This document shows, piece after piece, positions 23,239 through 32,308 of a stretch of DNA of 64,000 nucleotides. Numbering within the stretch: the stretch's first letter is position 1; the number at the start of each line of letters is the position of its first letter. Position numbers and translations under genes: made by a program. The stretch comes from Nocardioides rubriscoriae (GTDB lineage Bacteria; Actinomycetota; Actinomycetes; Propionibacteriales; Nocardioidaceae): positions 372,001 to 436,000 of the forward strand of contig NZ_VIYJ01000003.1 in NCBI RefSeq assembly GCF_008087085.1. Direction: 5' to 3'. The notes under the pieces are model-generated. The model had not been told where the DNA came from and searched no databases. It was given only the letters and a program-made list of their open reading frames with translations.

Positions 23239-26200
23239 ATGCCGTACCCCAAGAACGACCCCGCCCGACGCGTGCCGTCGAACCCGCGGTTCCCCGAGAT
23301 CGAGGAGCGGGTGCTCGAGTTCTGGCGGCAGGACGGCACCTTCCAGGCCAGCGTCGAGGCGCGCGAGGCCGGCGCCGACGGCAGCAACGAGTTCGTTTTC
23401 TACGACGGCCCGCCCTTCGCCAACGGCCTGCCGCACTACGGCCACCTGCTCACCGGCTACGTCAAGGACGTCGTGCCGCGCTACCAGACGATGCGCGGAC
23501 GCCGGGTCGAGCGCCGCTTCGGCTGGGACACCCACGGCCTGCCCGCCGAGCTCGAGGCGATGCGCCTGGCCGGCATCAAGACCACCGACGAGATCCTCGA
23601 GCTCGGCATCGAGAAGTTCAACGAGCTCTGCCGCGACTCGGTGATGAAGTACACCGGCGAGTGGCGCGACTACGTCACGCGCCAGGCGCGCTGGGTCGAC
23701 TTCGACCACGACTACCGCACCATGAACCCCGACTACATGGAGTCGGTCATGTGGGCGTTCAAGCAGCTGCACGACAAGGGCTACGTCTATGAGGGCTTCC
23801 GCGTGCTGCCCTACTGCTGGAACGACGAGACGCCCCTGTCCAACCACGAGCTGCGCATGGACGACGACGTCTACCAGAACCGCCAGGACCCCGCCGTCAC
23901 CGTCGGCTACGACGTCACGACGCCCGGGCAGTTCCTGGGCGCCAAGCTGCTGATCTGGACCACCACGCCGTGGACCCTGCCCAGCAACCTGGCCGTGATG
24001 GTCGGCAGCGACATCGACTACGTCATGGTCGAGGTCGACGGCACCCGCTACGTCCTGGCCGAGGCGAGGCTGTCGGCGTACGCCCGCGAGCTGGGCGACG
24101 ACCCCACGGTCGCCTGGCGGGGCAAGGGCGCCGACCTGCTCGGCCTGACCTACACGCCGCCGTTCTCCTACTACGCCGGCCGCGAGCGTGCCTTCCGGGT
24201 CGTGCCGGCCGACGAGGCCGTGACGACGACCGACGGCACCGGCATGGTCCACACCGCCGGCGCCTTCGGCGAGGTCGACAAGGAGGTCACCGACCGCGAG
24301 GGCATCGAGGCCGTGATGCCCGTCGGCAAGGACGGCCGCTTCACCGCCCCCGTCGACGAGTACGCCGGGATGCTCGTCTTCGACGCCAACCCCCACGTCA
24401 TCGACGACCTCAAGAACCACGGTGGCGCCGTCACCCCGGGCACGGTGCTGCTGCGCCGCGAGACCTACGACCACTCCTACCCGCACTGCTGGCGCTGCCG
24501 CGAGCCCCTGATCTACAAGGGCGTCTCGTCGTGGTTCGTCGAGGTGACGGCGTTCAAGGACCGGATGATGGAGCTCAACCAGCAGATCAGCTGGGTGCCT
24601 GACCACATCCAGGACGGCCAGTTCGGCAAGTGGCTGGAGAACGCCCGCGACTGGTCGATCACCCGCAACCGCTTCTGGGGCAGCCCTGTGCCGGTCTGGG
24701 TCAGCGACGACCCGGCGTACCCCCGCGTCGACGTCTACGGCTCGTTCGCCGAGCTCGAGCGCGACTTCGGGCGGGTGCCGACCAACAAGGACGGCGAGCG
24801 CGACCTGCACCGTCCGTTCGTCGACGAGCTGACCCGACCCAATCCAGACGATCCCCGGCCCGAGGGCGAGCGGTCGACGATGCGCCGCGTCACCGACGTG
24901 CTCGACGTGTGGTTCGACTCGGGCTCGATGAGCTACGCCCAGGTGCACTACCCGTTCGAGAACCAGGAGTGGTTCGACAACCACTTCCCCGCCGACTTCA
25001 TCGTCGAGTACATCGGCCAGACCCGCGGCTGGTTCTACACGATGCACGTCCTTGCGAGCGCGATCTTCGACAAGCCGGCCTTCCAGAACTGCGTCAGCCA
25101 CGGCATCGTCCTGGGCAGCGACGGCAACAAGATGAGCAAGTCGCTGCGCAACTACCCCGACGTCAGCGAGGTCTTCGACCGCGACGGCGCCGACGCGATG
25201 CGCTGGTTCCTGATGTCGAGCCCGATCCTGCGCGGGGGCAACCTCGTCGTCACCGAGCAGGGCATCCGCGACTCCGTGCGCCAGGTGATGATCCCGCTCT
25301 GGAACAGCTGGTACTTCCTGCAGCTCTACGCCAACGCCGCCGACGGCGGCCGGGGCGTCGACGTCGTCGCGTCGACCGAGTCGACCAACCTGCTCGATCG
25401 CTACGTGCTCGCCAAGGCCCGCCAGTACGTCGCGGAGATGACGACCACCCTCGACGCGTACGCCGTCGCCGAGGCCTGCGACGCGACGCGCACCTTCCTC
25501 GACGTGCTGACCAACTGGTACATCCGACGCTCGCGGGGACGGTTCTTCGACGAGGACGCCGCGGCGTTCGCCACCCTGCACACGGTGCTCGAGACGGTCT
25601 GCCGGGTCACCGCGCCACTGCTGCCGCTGACCACCGAGGAGGTCTGGCAGGGCCTGACCGGCGGGCGCTCGGTGCACCTGACCGACTGGCCCGAGGTCGA
25701 CTCGCTGCCGGCCGATGACGCGCTCGTCGCGGCGATGGACCAGGTGCGCGAGGTCTGCTCGGCGACCTCGGCGCTGCGCAAGGCGGCGTCGCTGCGCAAC
25801 CGGTTGCCCCTCTCGACGCTCACCGTCGTGGTGGCCGATCCCCAGTCCCTGCAGGGATTCGAGTCGATCGTGGCCGACGAGGTCAACGTCAAGACGGTCC
25901 GGCTGCTCGCCGCCGACAGTGCCGAGGCGGCGGCGTACGGCGTCGAGCAGAAGCTCATGGTCAACGCGCGGGCCGCGGGGCCGCGACTGGGCCGCGACGT
26001 CCAGGTGGCCATCAAGGGCTCGAAGTCCGGCGACTGGTCGGTGGCCGACGACGGCACCGTCACCGCGGGCGGGCTGGCGCTGGTCGAGGGCGAGTACACG
26101 CTCGAGACCGTGGCCGGCTCGAGCGACGCCGACACCGCGATCGGCGTGCTGCCCGGCGGCGGGTTCGTCGTGCTCGACACCGCGGTCACCGCCGAGCTGG

Positions 26201-26460
26201 CCGCCGAGGGCCTGGCCCGCGACCTGGTGCGCGCGGTCCAGCAGGCCCGTCGCGACGCCGGCCTCGACGTCTCCGACCGGATCGCGCTCCGGCTCACCGG
26301 CAGCCAGGTGCTCGCCGACGCGGTGCGCGAGCACGAGGCGCTCGTGACCGGCGAGACCCTGACGACGTCGTACGAGATGGTGGTCGGGACCGCCGACTCC
26401 TACGACGCCGCCCTGGGTGACGGGGAGCAGGTCGCGATCACCGTCACGAAGGCCGGCTGA
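23239..26460 (+). CDS. ileS: Isoleucyl-tRNA synthetase
   Basis: Charges tRNA-Ile; 1073 residues. The class I HIGH motif is HYGH (residues 66-69) after PPFANGLP, and KMSKS lies near 631-635. The CP1 editing domain is present ([13 protein letters not shown] near 238, [15 protein letters not shown] near 334). A zinc-type pair CWRC lies near 416. Overall features ([13 protein letters not shown], length, [12 protein letters not shown]) fit the eukaryote-like type 2 IleRS common in actinobacteria, a type associated with low mupirocin sensitivity. The ATG has an AGGAG site (23227-23231) eight bases upstream that the T-box hairpins could mask. Confidence 0.95.
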   Translation: MPYPKNDPARRVPSNPRFPEIEERVLEFWRQDGTFQASVEAREAGADGSNEFVFYDGPPFANGLPHYGHLLTGYVKDVVPRYQTMRGRRVERRFGWDTHGLPAELEAMRLAGIKTTDEILELGIEKFNELCRDSVMKYTGEWRDYVTRQARWVDFDHDYRTMNPDYMESVMWAFKQLHDKGYVYEGFRVLPYCWNDETPLSNHELRMDDDVYQNRQDPAVTVGYDVTTPGQFLGAKLLIWTTTPWTLPSNLAVMVGSDIDYVMVEVDGTRYVLAEARLSAYARELGDDPTVAWRGKGADLLGLTYTPPFSYYAGRERAFRVVPADEAVTTTDGTGMVHTAGAFGEVDKEVTDREGIEAVMPVGKDGRFTAPVDEYAGMLVFDANPHVIDDLKNHGGAVTPGTVLLRRETYDHSYPHCWRCREPLIYKGVSSWFVEVTAFKDRMMELNQQISWVPDHIQDGQFGKWLENARDWSITRNRFWGSPVPVWVSDDPAYPRVDVYGSFAELERDFGRVPTNKDGERDLHRPFVDELTRPNPDDPRPEGERSTMRRVTDVLDVWFDSGSMSYAQVHYPFENQEWFDNHFPADFIVEYIGQTRGWFYTMHVLASAIFDKPAFQNCVSHGIVLGSDGNKMSKSLRNYPDVSEVFDRDGADAMRWFLMSSPILRGGNLVVTEQGIRDSVRQVMIPLWNSWYFLQLYANAADGGRGVDVVASTESTNLLDRYVLAKARQYVAEMTTTLDAYAVAEACDATRTFLDVLTNWYIRRSRGRFFDEDAAAFATLHTVLETVCRVTAPLLPLTTEEVWQGLTGGRSVHLTDWPEVDSLPADDALVAAMDQVREVCSATSALRKAASLRNRLPLSTLTVVVADPQSLQGFESIVADEVNVKTVRLLAADSAEAAAYGVEQKLMVNARAAGPRLGRDVQVAIKGSKSGDWSVADDGTVTAGGLALVEGEYTLETVAGSSDADTAIGVLPGGGFVVLDTAVTAELAAEGLARDLVRAVQQARRDAGLDVSDRIALRLTGSQVLADAVREHEALVTGETLTTSYEMVVGTADSYDAALGDGEQVAITVTKAG

Positions 26461-26466
26461 GCCGCC

Positions 26467-27144
26467 GTGAGCCTCGTGACCTGGCAGGACCTGTGCCTCG
26501 ACGCGCTCGACGTCGACGCGCAGTCGCGGTTCTGGGCGGCGGTCAGCGGCCTCGAGGTTGTCGGACCGCTCGAGCACCGACGGCTCGAGGGCCCGACGCC
26601 GCGCCACACCGTCTGGATCAACGAGGTCGACCGTCCGCACCGGGTCAAGAACCGGCTGCACCTCGACGTCGACTGCGCGTCGGTCGACGACCTCGTCGCG
26701 CTCGGCGCGCGCGTGCTGTCGCCGGCCGCCGAGACCGGGCTCGGCTGGACGGTGATGGCCGACCCCGAGGGCAACGAGTTCTGCGCGTTCGTGCGCGACC
26801 GGGCGCCGGGCTTCCGGCTCCACGGCGTCGGGGTCGACTGCGTCGACCCCGAGCTGCTCGCGCGCTGGTGGGGTGAGCTCTTCGGCGTCGACCCGGAGCC
26901 CGGTCAGGGCGAGGACGACGCACGGTGGTGGACCCTCGCCGGGGTCGCGGCCGACGACCGGATGACCCTTGACTTCAACGCCGTCCCGGAGCCGCGCACC
27001 GAGCCCAACCGCGTGCACTGGGACGTCGTCGGGCTGGTCGACGACCTGCTGGCGCGCGGGGCGACGTACCTGTGGGCGCAGCCGCACTGGACGGTGCTGG
27101 CCGATCCCGAGGGCAACGAGTTCTGCGTGTTCGCGCCGAGCTGA
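26467..27144 (+). CDS. VOC (glyoxalase/bleomycin-resistance) superfamily protein, two-domain
   Basis: A 225-residue protein with two tandem VOC half-domains. Each half ends in a nearly identical segment, DPEGNEFCAF near residue 101 and DPEGNEFCVF near 218, with TVMADPEG and TVLADPEG before. The N-terminal half begins LCLDALDVDAQSRFWAAV and the second LHGVGVDCVDPELLARWW. Both halves carry the Glu of a typical metal or substrate site. The substrate is unknown. It begins seven bases after ileS and so may share its transcript. Confidence 0.8.
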   Translation: MSLVTWQDLCLDALDVDAQSRFWAAVSGLEVVGPLEHRRLEGPTPRHTVWINEVDRPHRVKNRLHLDVDCASVDDLVALGARVLSPAAETGLGWTVMADPEGNEFCAFVRDRAPGFRLHGVGVDCVDPELLARWWGELFGVDPEPGQGEDDARWWTLAGVAADDRMTLDFNAVPEPRTEPNRVHWDVVGLVDDLLARGATYLWAQPHWTVLADPEGNEFCVFAPS

Positions 27145-27152
27145 TCCGTCCG

Positions 27153-27902
27153 TCAGGTGGTGCCGATGGTGAGTCCCCACCGGGCGACGGAGGCGGCGGG
27201 AGCGGCGCCACCGCCGTTGAGGAACCCCTGGAAGAGGAAGCCGAGCTCGGAGCCCGCGGGGACCGCGATCGCCACGGTCTGCTCGCACGAGGTGGCCGTG
27301 CCGGTGATGGAGCACAGGAGCTTGCGCTGGGCGGCGTTGCCGTCGAGGACCAGGGTGAACTCGCGGCGCGCGACCCCACCCGGCGCCGTGCCGAGCTCGA
27401 CGCGGAAGTTGCGCACCACGGTCGCCACGGCAGGGGAGAGGGTCGAGACGTCGTCGTCGACCCCGCTGGTCACCCGTCCGTCGAGGCTCAGGCTCTGGCT
27501 GCCGGTGAGGGAGGCCCTGCCGGTCAGGACCGCGGCGGCCGACGAGCCGGTCGCACCCACGGGACCCGCAGGACCCTGAACGCCGGTGGGGCCCTGCGGT
27601 CCCTGGGCGCCTTGCGGTCCCTGGGCGCCTTGCGGTCCCTGGTCCCCGGTGACGCCCTGCGTCCCGGCGGGGCCCGCCGGACCGGCAGGGCCGGGCTTGA
27701 GCTGACCCTTCGCGAAGTCGGTCGCGCGCAGGGTCGCGTCCTTGACGTCGGCGGTCGTCAGCGAGCCGTTCTTGACCTGCGGCGAGCCGACGCTGTTGCG
27801 GGCCAGCGTGGCCGCGGCGTACGAGGTGCCGCCGAGCGCGACGAGCAGGGCCAGGCACGAGACGAGCATCGGGGCCGTGGCCACGGAGCGGGAGCGGTCC
27901 AT
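27153..27902 (-). CDS. Exported collagen-like (GPx-repeat) protein
   Basis: A 249-residue secreted protein. The signal sequence ([18 protein letters not shown]) and following [17 protein letters not shown] motif match its relative at 22.3-22.9 kb. Residues 73-113 form collagen-type triplets ([20 protein letters not shown] and [16 protein letters not shown]), interrupted only by regular Gly-X-Y. The C-terminal 130 residues are a beta-rich domain with cysteines in LLCSITG and TSCEQT. It could trimerise outside the cell. The DNA encoding the triplets has 18-bp tandem repeats. Role unknown; possible adhesion or biofilm function is inference. Confidence 0.8.
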   Translation of the reverse strand: MDRSRSVATAPMLVSCLALLVALGGTSYAAATLARNSVGSPQVKNGSLTTADVKDATLRATDFAKGQLKPGPAGPAGPAGTQGVTGDQGPQGAQGPQGAQGPQGPTGVQGPAGPVGATGSSAAAVLTGRASLTGSQSLSLDGRVTSGVDDDVSTLSPAVATVVRNFRVELGTAPGGVARREFTLVLDGNAAQRKLLCSITGTATSCEQTVAIAVPAGSELGFLFQGFLNGGGAAPAASVARWGLTIGTT

Positions 27903-27987
27903 GGCGCGACGCTAGGGCGTGAGGACCGACCCCGGAATGGCCCGAATGGGCCAGCGAGCGCCCGTCGGTGGGCCTCGGTCCGGGGCC

Positions 27988-28161
27988 TCAGCCGGCGAGC
28001 TTGAGCGCGCGGCCGTCGGGGGTGAGGTAGCCGCCGTCGTCGAAGAGGATGACGCCGTTGCACAGCCGGCACCAGCCCTGCTCGCTGTGGTCGGCCACCA
28101 CGTGGGCCGTGCAGCAGGCGCTCGAGTCGGTGTCAGGACAGGAGGGTGAGTGGTCGCACAT
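27988..28161 (-). CDS. DUF5999 family small Cys-rich protein
   Basis: A 57-residue protein with the actinobacterial family pattern MCDHSPSCP then HSEQGWCRLCNGVILFDDGG. Cysteine and histidine positions (C2, H4, C8, CC at 16-17, C31, C34) suggest a small metal-binding unit. Function is not established. It is transcribed away from dapE. Confidence 0.8.
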   Translation of the reverse strand: MCDHSPSCPDTDSSACCTAHVVADHSEQGWCRLCNGVILFDDGGYLTPDGRALKLAG

Positions 28162-28326
28162 CGTCGTGCTCCTTCTGGGGGGATCCGTGCGGGTGACGGA
28201 GGTGGGGACGGTCCGGGTGATGTCTTCCATGGAACTCCTGGGTCGCGGCTCGCGCAGCCGTTCTCCCGAAGTCTGTGGAGAACCACCCGATCGAGCCAGT
28301 GGTGGATGGCTGGTTGACTGTGGTGC

Positions 28327-29412
28327 GTGCCCCTCGACCTCACCGCCGACGCCGTCACCCTCACCCGTCAGCTGGTCGACATCGAGTCGGTCAGCCAGGA
28401 CGAGCTCGCGATCGCCGACGCCGTGGAGGCCGCGCTCTCGACGCTGCCCCACCTCACCGTCGTACGCCGCGGCAACACCGTGGTGGCCCGCACCGACCTC
28501 GGGCGTGCCGAGCGCGTGGTCATCGCCGGTCACCTCGACACGGTGCCGCTCAACGACAACCTGCCGAGCCGCCTCGACACCGCGACCGGGCTGCTGCACG
28601 GGCTCGGCACCTGCGACATGAAGGGCGGCGACGCGGTCATCCTGCGCCTGGCGGCGACCGTGCCCGAGCCCGACCGCGACGTCACCTACGTCCTGTACGA
28701 GTCCGAGGAGATCGACGCGGAGTTCAACGGCCTCAACAAGCTCTCCCAGAGCGATCCCGACCTGCTCGCCGCCGACTTCGCGATCTTGATGGAGCCGTCC
28801 GACGGGGTGGTCGAGGCGGGCTGCCAGGGCACGCTGCGCGTCGAGGTGCGCACCACCGGCGAACGCGCCCACTCGGCCCGCTCCTGGAAGGGCGTCAACG
28901 CCATCCACGGCATGGCCGACGTGCTCGTGCGGCTGCAGGGCTACCAGGCCCGCCGCCCGGTGATCGACGGGCTCGAGTACCACGAGGGCCTCAACGCCGT
29001 GGCGATCCGCGGCGGGGTGGCCGGCAACGTGCTGCCCGACGAGTGCGTGGTCGAGGTCAACTTCCGCTTCGCCCCCGACCGCAGCGAGGCCGAGGCGGAG
29101 GCGTTCGTCCGCGACTTCTTCGCCGGCTTCGACGTCCGCCTCACCGACACCGCGTCCGGCGCGCTCCCCGGCCTCGACCGACCGGCGGCCCGGCAGTTCG
29201 TCGAGGCCGTCGGTGGGGTGGTCAACCCCAAGTTCGGGTGGACCGACGTCGCCCGCTTCACGGTCCTGGGGGTGCCGGCCGTCAACTTCGGCCCCGGCGA
29301 CCCGATGCTGGCCCACAAGCAGGAGGAGTTCGTGCCGGTCGCCCAGATCGAGCACTGCGAGCGCGTCCTGCGCACCTGGCTCGGTGCGGGTGCGGACGGG
29401 GGCCCGGCGTGA
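28327..29412 (+). CDS. dapE: Succinyl-diaminopimelate desuccinylase
   Basis: Zinc metallopeptidase (M20 type) releasing succinate from N-succinyl-LL-DAP. It has 361 residues. Metal motifs are in order: AGHLDTVPLNDN near residue 65, GTCDMKGG near 97, ESEEIDAEFNG near 130 (catalytic/metal Glu pair), EPSDG near 158, and the C-terminal FGPGDPMLAHKQEE near 320-333 whose His is the last ligand. A dimerisation lid (HSARSWKGVNAIHGM) is present. The GTG start at 28327 is the first of the family-like N-terminus. Overlaps the LOG gene by GTGA. Confidence 0.92.
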   Translation: MPLDLTADAVTLTRQLVDIESVSQDELAIADAVEAALSTLPHLTVVRRGNTVVARTDLGRAERVVIAGHLDTVPLNDNLPSRLDTATGLLHGLGTCDMKGGDAVILRLAATVPEPDRDVTYVLYESEEIDAEFNGLNKLSQSDPDLLAADFAILMEPSDGVVEAGCQGTLRVEVRTTGERAHSARSWKGVNAIHGMADVLVRLQGYQARRPVIDGLEYHEGLNAVAIRGGVAGNVLPDECVVEVNFRFAPDRSEAEAEAFVRDFFAGFDVRLTDTASGALPGLDRPAARQFVEAVGGVVNPKFGWTDVARFTVLGVPAVNFGPGDPMLAHKQEEFVPVAQIEHCERVLRTWLGAGADGGPA

Positions 29413-30137
29413 AGTCGAAGGCCAAGGGGCCCGTGATCCAGCGCCGCGGGCAGGTCGACGGCACCACCACCGACCAGCGGCTGCTCGACACCCGCGGTCC
29501 GAGCGACTGGGTGCACACCGACCCGTGGCGGGTGCTGCGCATCCAGGCCGAGTTCGTGGAGGGCTTCGGTGCTCTCGCGCACCTCGGACCGGCCGTCTGC
29601 GTCTTCGGGTCCGCGCGCACCCCGGCCGACCACCCGTCGTACGCCCAGGGCGAGGAGGCGGGCCGCAAGCTCGTCGAGGCCGGCTTCGCGGTGATCACCG
29701 GCGGCGGGCCCGGGGCGATGGAGGCGGCCAACAAGGGCGCCAGCGAGGCCGGTGGCCTCAGCGTCGGGCTCGGCATCGAGCTGCCCTTCGAGTCCGGGCT
29801 CAACGAGTGGGTCGACGTCGGCATCAACTTCCGCTACTTCTTCGTGCGCAAGACGATGTTCGTCAAGTACAGCCAGGGCTTCGTCGTGCTGCCGGGCGGG
29901 CTCGGCACCCTCGACGAGATGTTCGAGGCGCTCACGCTGGCCCAGACCCAGAAGGTCAGCGCGTTCCCGGTCGTGCTCATCGGCACCGACTACTGGTCGG
30001 GGCTGCTCGACTGGCTGCGCGGCACCGTGCTGGCCGACGGCAAGATCTCCGCGACCGACCTCGACCGCCTCGTGGTGACCGACGACGTCGACGAGGCGGT
30101 CGCCCTCATGAGGGCCGCGCGCGAGGAGTCGTCGTGA
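29409..30137 (+). CDS. LOG family protein (TIGR00730 type, cytokinin riboside 5'-monophosphate phosphoribohydrolase-like)
   Basis: A 242-residue Rossmann-like protein. Conserved motifs: GSARTPADHPSY, then GGGPGAMEAANKGASEAGG, and PGGLGTLDEMFEALT. These match the lysine decarboxylase-like/LOG fold with the PGGxGTxxE nucleotide site. LOG proteins cleave nucleoside monophosphates to free bases, but the larger actinobacterial type next to dapE has no proven substrate. It starts at a GTG overlapping the dapE stop and overlaps the following DivIVA gene, a tight conserved operon. Confidence 0.85.
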   Translation: MKSKAKGPVIQRRGQVDGTTTDQRLLDTRGPSDWVHTDPWRVLRIQAEFVEGFGALAHLGPAVCVFGSARTPADHPSYAQGEEAGRKLVEAGFAVITGGGPGAMEAANKGASEAGGLSVGLGIELPFESGLNEWVDVGINFRYFFVRKTMFVKYSQGFVVLPGGLGTLDEMFEALTLAQTQKVSAFPVVLIGTDYWSGLLDWLRGTVLADGKISATDLDRLVVTDDVDEAVALMRAAREESS

Positions 30138-30499
30138 CCTGGTTCTTCGGCATCGTGGTCGTGCTGGCGCTGGGCGGCATCGCCCTGGTCGCGTCCGGGC
30201 GCGGCGCCCCGATGGTCGACGAGTACGACGACCGCCCCGACGCCCTGGTGCCCCCGACCGGCGACCTCGGGGCGGCCGACCTGCGGCAGGTGCGCTTCTC
30301 CCTGGGCCTGCGCGGCTACCGGATGTCGGAGGTCGACACGTTGCTGTCGCGGCTGGCTGCGCAGCTCGAGGCGCAGGCCCAGCAGGCCCAGCAGGCCCCG
30401 CCGGCGTACGAGCAGACGTCGGAGCAGGAGCCGGTCGTGCTCGACAAGCCGACGCAGGACTCCCCGGAGAGCCGAGGGGACGACCGCCCTCCCGGGTGA
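30134..30499 (+). CDS. Membrane-anchored DivIVA-domain protein
   Basis: A 121-residue protein with an N-terminal hydrophobic helix (WFFGIVVVLALGGIALVASG, 3-22). A short DivIVA-like helix follows (LRQVRFSLGLRGYRMSEVDTLLSRL, 50-74; the RFS...YRxxEVD pattern is typical), then a Gln-rich coiled region and a disordered acidic tail. DivIVA proteins mark curved membrane and polar growth sites, but this short type has no known partner. Overlaps the LOG gene by GTGA. Confidence 0.75.
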   Translation: MTWFFGIVVVLALGGIALVASGRGAPMVDEYDDRPDALVPPTGDLGAADLRQVRFSLGLRGYRMSEVDTLLSRLAAQLEAQAQQAQQAPPAYEQTSEQEPVVLDKPTQDSPESRGDDRPPG

Positions 30500-30512
30500 G
30501 ACACTGCCGGGC

Positions 30513-30938
30513 GTGTCCCCGGTCATCGTCTACGTGCTCACCGTGCTGGCAGCGGTCGTCGTGCTGCTCACCCGGCTGCGCCTGCGGCGTGACCGCGAGG
30601 GCGCGGGGCGGGCCGAGATCGCCCGGGGCCCGGTCGCCGTCCACACCGTCGTCGGCACGCTGGCCGTGGTCACCTGGGGGTCGTTCCTGGTCACCGGTGA
30701 CCAGGTCTCCGAGGGTGCCTCGACGCTGCTCGGCCTCGTGGGCCTGGTGCTGTGGTGGGTCGTGGCCCTGGCGGGCCTGCTGATCCTGATGCGCTGGCTG
30801 CCGACCCGGGGGCGCCACGCCTCGAGCGCCGTCGAGGACTCGTGGTCCTCCGGCCCGGGCCTGTCGATGCTGGGGCACCTCGGGATGGTCGTGGGGGTGC
30901 TCGTGTTCACCTACGCCTACCTCGTCAAGGCCGTGTGA
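30513..30938 (+). CDS. Small integral membrane protein, unknown function
   Basis: A 141-residue protein with four predicted helices (about 5-20, 43-62, 69-90 and 118-138). After the first helix comes a basic loop (RLRLRRDREGAGR). I recognise no family. It follows the DivIVA gene by 13 bp and its TGA shares a base with the ATG of the M14 peptidase, so the five genes from dapE form one likely operon. Confidence 0.65.
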   Translation: MSPVIVYVLTVLAAVVVLLTRLRLRRDREGAGRAEIARGPVAVHTVVGTLAVVTWGSFLVTGDQVSEGASTLLGLVGLVLWWVVALAGLLILMRWLPTRGRHASSAVEDSWSSGPGLSMLGHLGMVVGVLVFTYAYLVKAV

Positions 30939-31717
30939 TGCTGCGCCGGTGCGTCGGCCCGCTCCTGCTGGTGCTGCTCGCCGCCGGTCTCGTCGTACCT
31001 GCTGGCCCGGTCCCCGTGGCCGCGGCCCGCGAACCGGCCGCCTTCGAGCAGCGCGTGCTGGGCCGCTCGGTCTCGGGGCGCCCGATCGTCGCCTACCACC
31101 TCGGCGACCCCGACCAGCCCGGCGTCGAGACGGTGGTGCTGTTCGCGACGATGCACGGCAACGAACCGGCGCCGCGCCGGGCCCTGCGCGCCCTGGTCGA
31201 CGGGCCGACCGTCGTCGGCCTCGACCTGTGGGTCGTCCCGGTCTACAACCCCGACGGGCTCGCCGCCGGCAGCCGCCGCAACGCCCGCGGCGTCGACCTC
31301 AACCGCAACTTCCCCTACGCCTGGGCCGACCTCGACGGCAGCTACGAGTCCGGGAGCGGACCCGCCTCCGAGCCCGAGACCCGCGCGGTCATGCGCTTCC
31401 TGCGCCGCGTCGACCCCGACTGGGTGCTCAGCTTCCACCAGCCCCTCCACGGGGTCGACACCGACACCAAGCGCCGCGCCTTCGCCCGCCGCGTGGCCCG
31501 CACCCTCGGTCTCCCGACCCGCACCCTCGACTGCGGCGGCGTCTGCCACGGCACCATGACGGGCTGGTGCAACCACCACTTCCGCGGCACGGCGCTCACC
31601 GTCGAGTACGGCGCCGCGCCGTCGCGCCGACGGATGTCGCGCGTCGTCCCCGACCAGGTCCTGCGGATCTTCGGGGCCGGGCGCGGGGTGCGGTCGTTCG
31701 CGCCGGTCGAGCCCTAG
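30938..31717 (+). CDS. Secreted zinc carboxypeptidase (M14 family)
   Basis: A 259-residue peptidase with an N-terminal signal peptide (residues 1-30, cleavage near VAAA). Zinc ligand HxxE is in ATMHGNEP near residue 69, the third ligand probably in LSFHQPLHG near 166, and the catalytic Glu in LTVEYGA near 226. The peptidase core has RRNARGVDLNRNFPYAW, a classic M14 substrate loop. Likely acts on cell-wall or other peptides outside the membrane. The ATG start shares one base with the upstream stop. Confidence 0.85.
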   Translation: MLRRCVGPLLLVLLAAGLVVPAGPVPVAAAREPAAFEQRVLGRSVSGRPIVAYHLGDPDQPGVETVVLFATMHGNEPAPRRALRALVDGPTVVGLDLWVVPVYNPDGLAAGSRRNARGVDLNRNFPYAWADLDGSYESGSGPASEPETRAVMRFLRRVDPDWVLSFHQPLHGVDTDTKRRAFARRVARTLGLPTRTLDCGGVCHGTMTGWCNHHFRGTALTVEYGAAPSRRRMSRVVPDQVLRIFGAGRGVRSFAPVEP

Positions 31718-31728
31718 GCCGCGCCGCA

Positions 31729-31825
31729 CGGTGGTCGAGAGGCCGCCCCACGTCCGTCACCCCACGGTGGTCGAGGAGGTCGCCCGCGACCGTCTCGAGA
31801 CCACACCAGGCCGCACCGGGAGGCC
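31729..31825. repeat. REP units in C2
   Basis: Two units, CACGGTGGTCGAG near 31729 and again near 31763 followed by GAGGTCGCCCGCGACCGTCT, then CCGCACCGGGAGGCC. It is the reverse complement of 8157-8243 with few differences. Confidence 0.75.
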
Positions 31826-31872
31826 TTCTCGTCCCGGGTCTCACGGGGTCCGGGTCGGGCGGCCGCGCGCGT

Positions 31873-31959
31873 AGCCGATCGCGTCTCGGCGTCAGGGACG
31901 CTTCGCGCCGCTGCGCGGTCGCTGCGCGATCCTTGACCCCGAGCCTCTCGCGATCGGCT
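31873..31959. repeat. S hairpin element, copy 2
   Basis: An 87-bp element with perfect 11-bp ends AGCCGATCGCG (31873-31883) and CGCGATCGGCT (31949-31959). The internal GTCAGGGACGC ... CCTTGAC matches S copy 1 with mismatches. Here S is not inside R. Confidence 0.7.
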
Positions 31960-32052
31960 GACGGCGCGCTGTCGGCGACGCCTCGCACGCTCGGCGCGCC
32001 GCCGCTGGCGCGGCCGCCCGACCCTCGGGTGCCCCTTGAGCCACGGTGGTCA

Positions 32053-32123
32053 CACCGGGACGCTGAACCTGGGGCGGGGCCGCTGAAATTTCAGCGGCCC
32101 TGTCACGCCTTAGCGTCCCGGTG
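32053..32123. repeat. Palindrome P, copy 2
   Basis: It is centred on AAATTT (32086-32091). The inner 24 bp, 32077-32100, are a perfect palindrome. The outer arms CACCGGGACGCTG and TAGCGTCCCGGTG match copy 1, with one indel and one mismatch in symmetry. Confidence 0.8.
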
Positions 32124-32152
32124 CAACAGGTGGGACAGGTGGTGTGAGTCTC

Positions 32153-32217
32153 GGGTCGTCCGCGCCGACGAGGGCGCGGCTTGCCGCTGCCCGCGATGCC
32201 AGGCACGCGGACGACCC
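32153..32217. repeat. R element, intact copy
   Basis: A 65-bp element with 12-bp perfect inverted ends GGGTCGTCCGCG / CGCGGACGACCC. It matches both halves of the interrupted copy at 7783-7942 on the opposite strand. Confidence 0.8.
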
Positions 32218-32294
32218 GACGGGCCGAGACCTCCGACGGGCCGAGACCTCAGGCGAACCGAGACCTCAGGCGAACCGAGACCTCAGGCGAATCG
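32218..32294. repeat. 17-bp tandem repeat, about 4.5 units
   Basis: Units are GACGGGCCGAGACCTCC, GACGGGCCGAGACCTCA, then GGCGAACCGAGACCTCA twice, and a partial unit. It abuts the R element and ends 14 bp before the stop of the enoyl-CoA hydratase. Confidence 0.9.
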
Positions 32295-32308
32295 TCCCGA
32301 CGTCCGCC

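Larger units (their letters stand above)
31718..32308. other. Gene-free 591-bp gap filled with composite repeats (C2)
   Basis: No coding frame with convincing content. In order it holds two REP units, the shared CACGGGGTCCGGGT block (31842-31855), an S hairpin, the 72-bp-type palindrome, an intact R element and a 17-bp tandem array. It lies between convergent genes. Apart from the S element it is the reverse of the gap at 7.7-8.28 kb. Confidence 0.8.

Noticed and set aside
27591-27660. Collagen-like region as a CRISPR array
   Set aside because: The repeats are exact 18-bp coding repeats without spacers, in frame with Gly-X-Y triplets.
23047-27858. Very long minus-strand frame of about 1600 codons over ileS and neighbours
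   Set aside because: Opposite-strand shadow of ileS. It spans three real genes and has low-complexity repeats of Asp/Gly/Val/His typical for antisense frames in high-GC DNA.
32153-32217. R element as a transposon terminus
   Set aside because: No transposase gene and no target duplication could be demonstrated by eye; kept as a repeat only.
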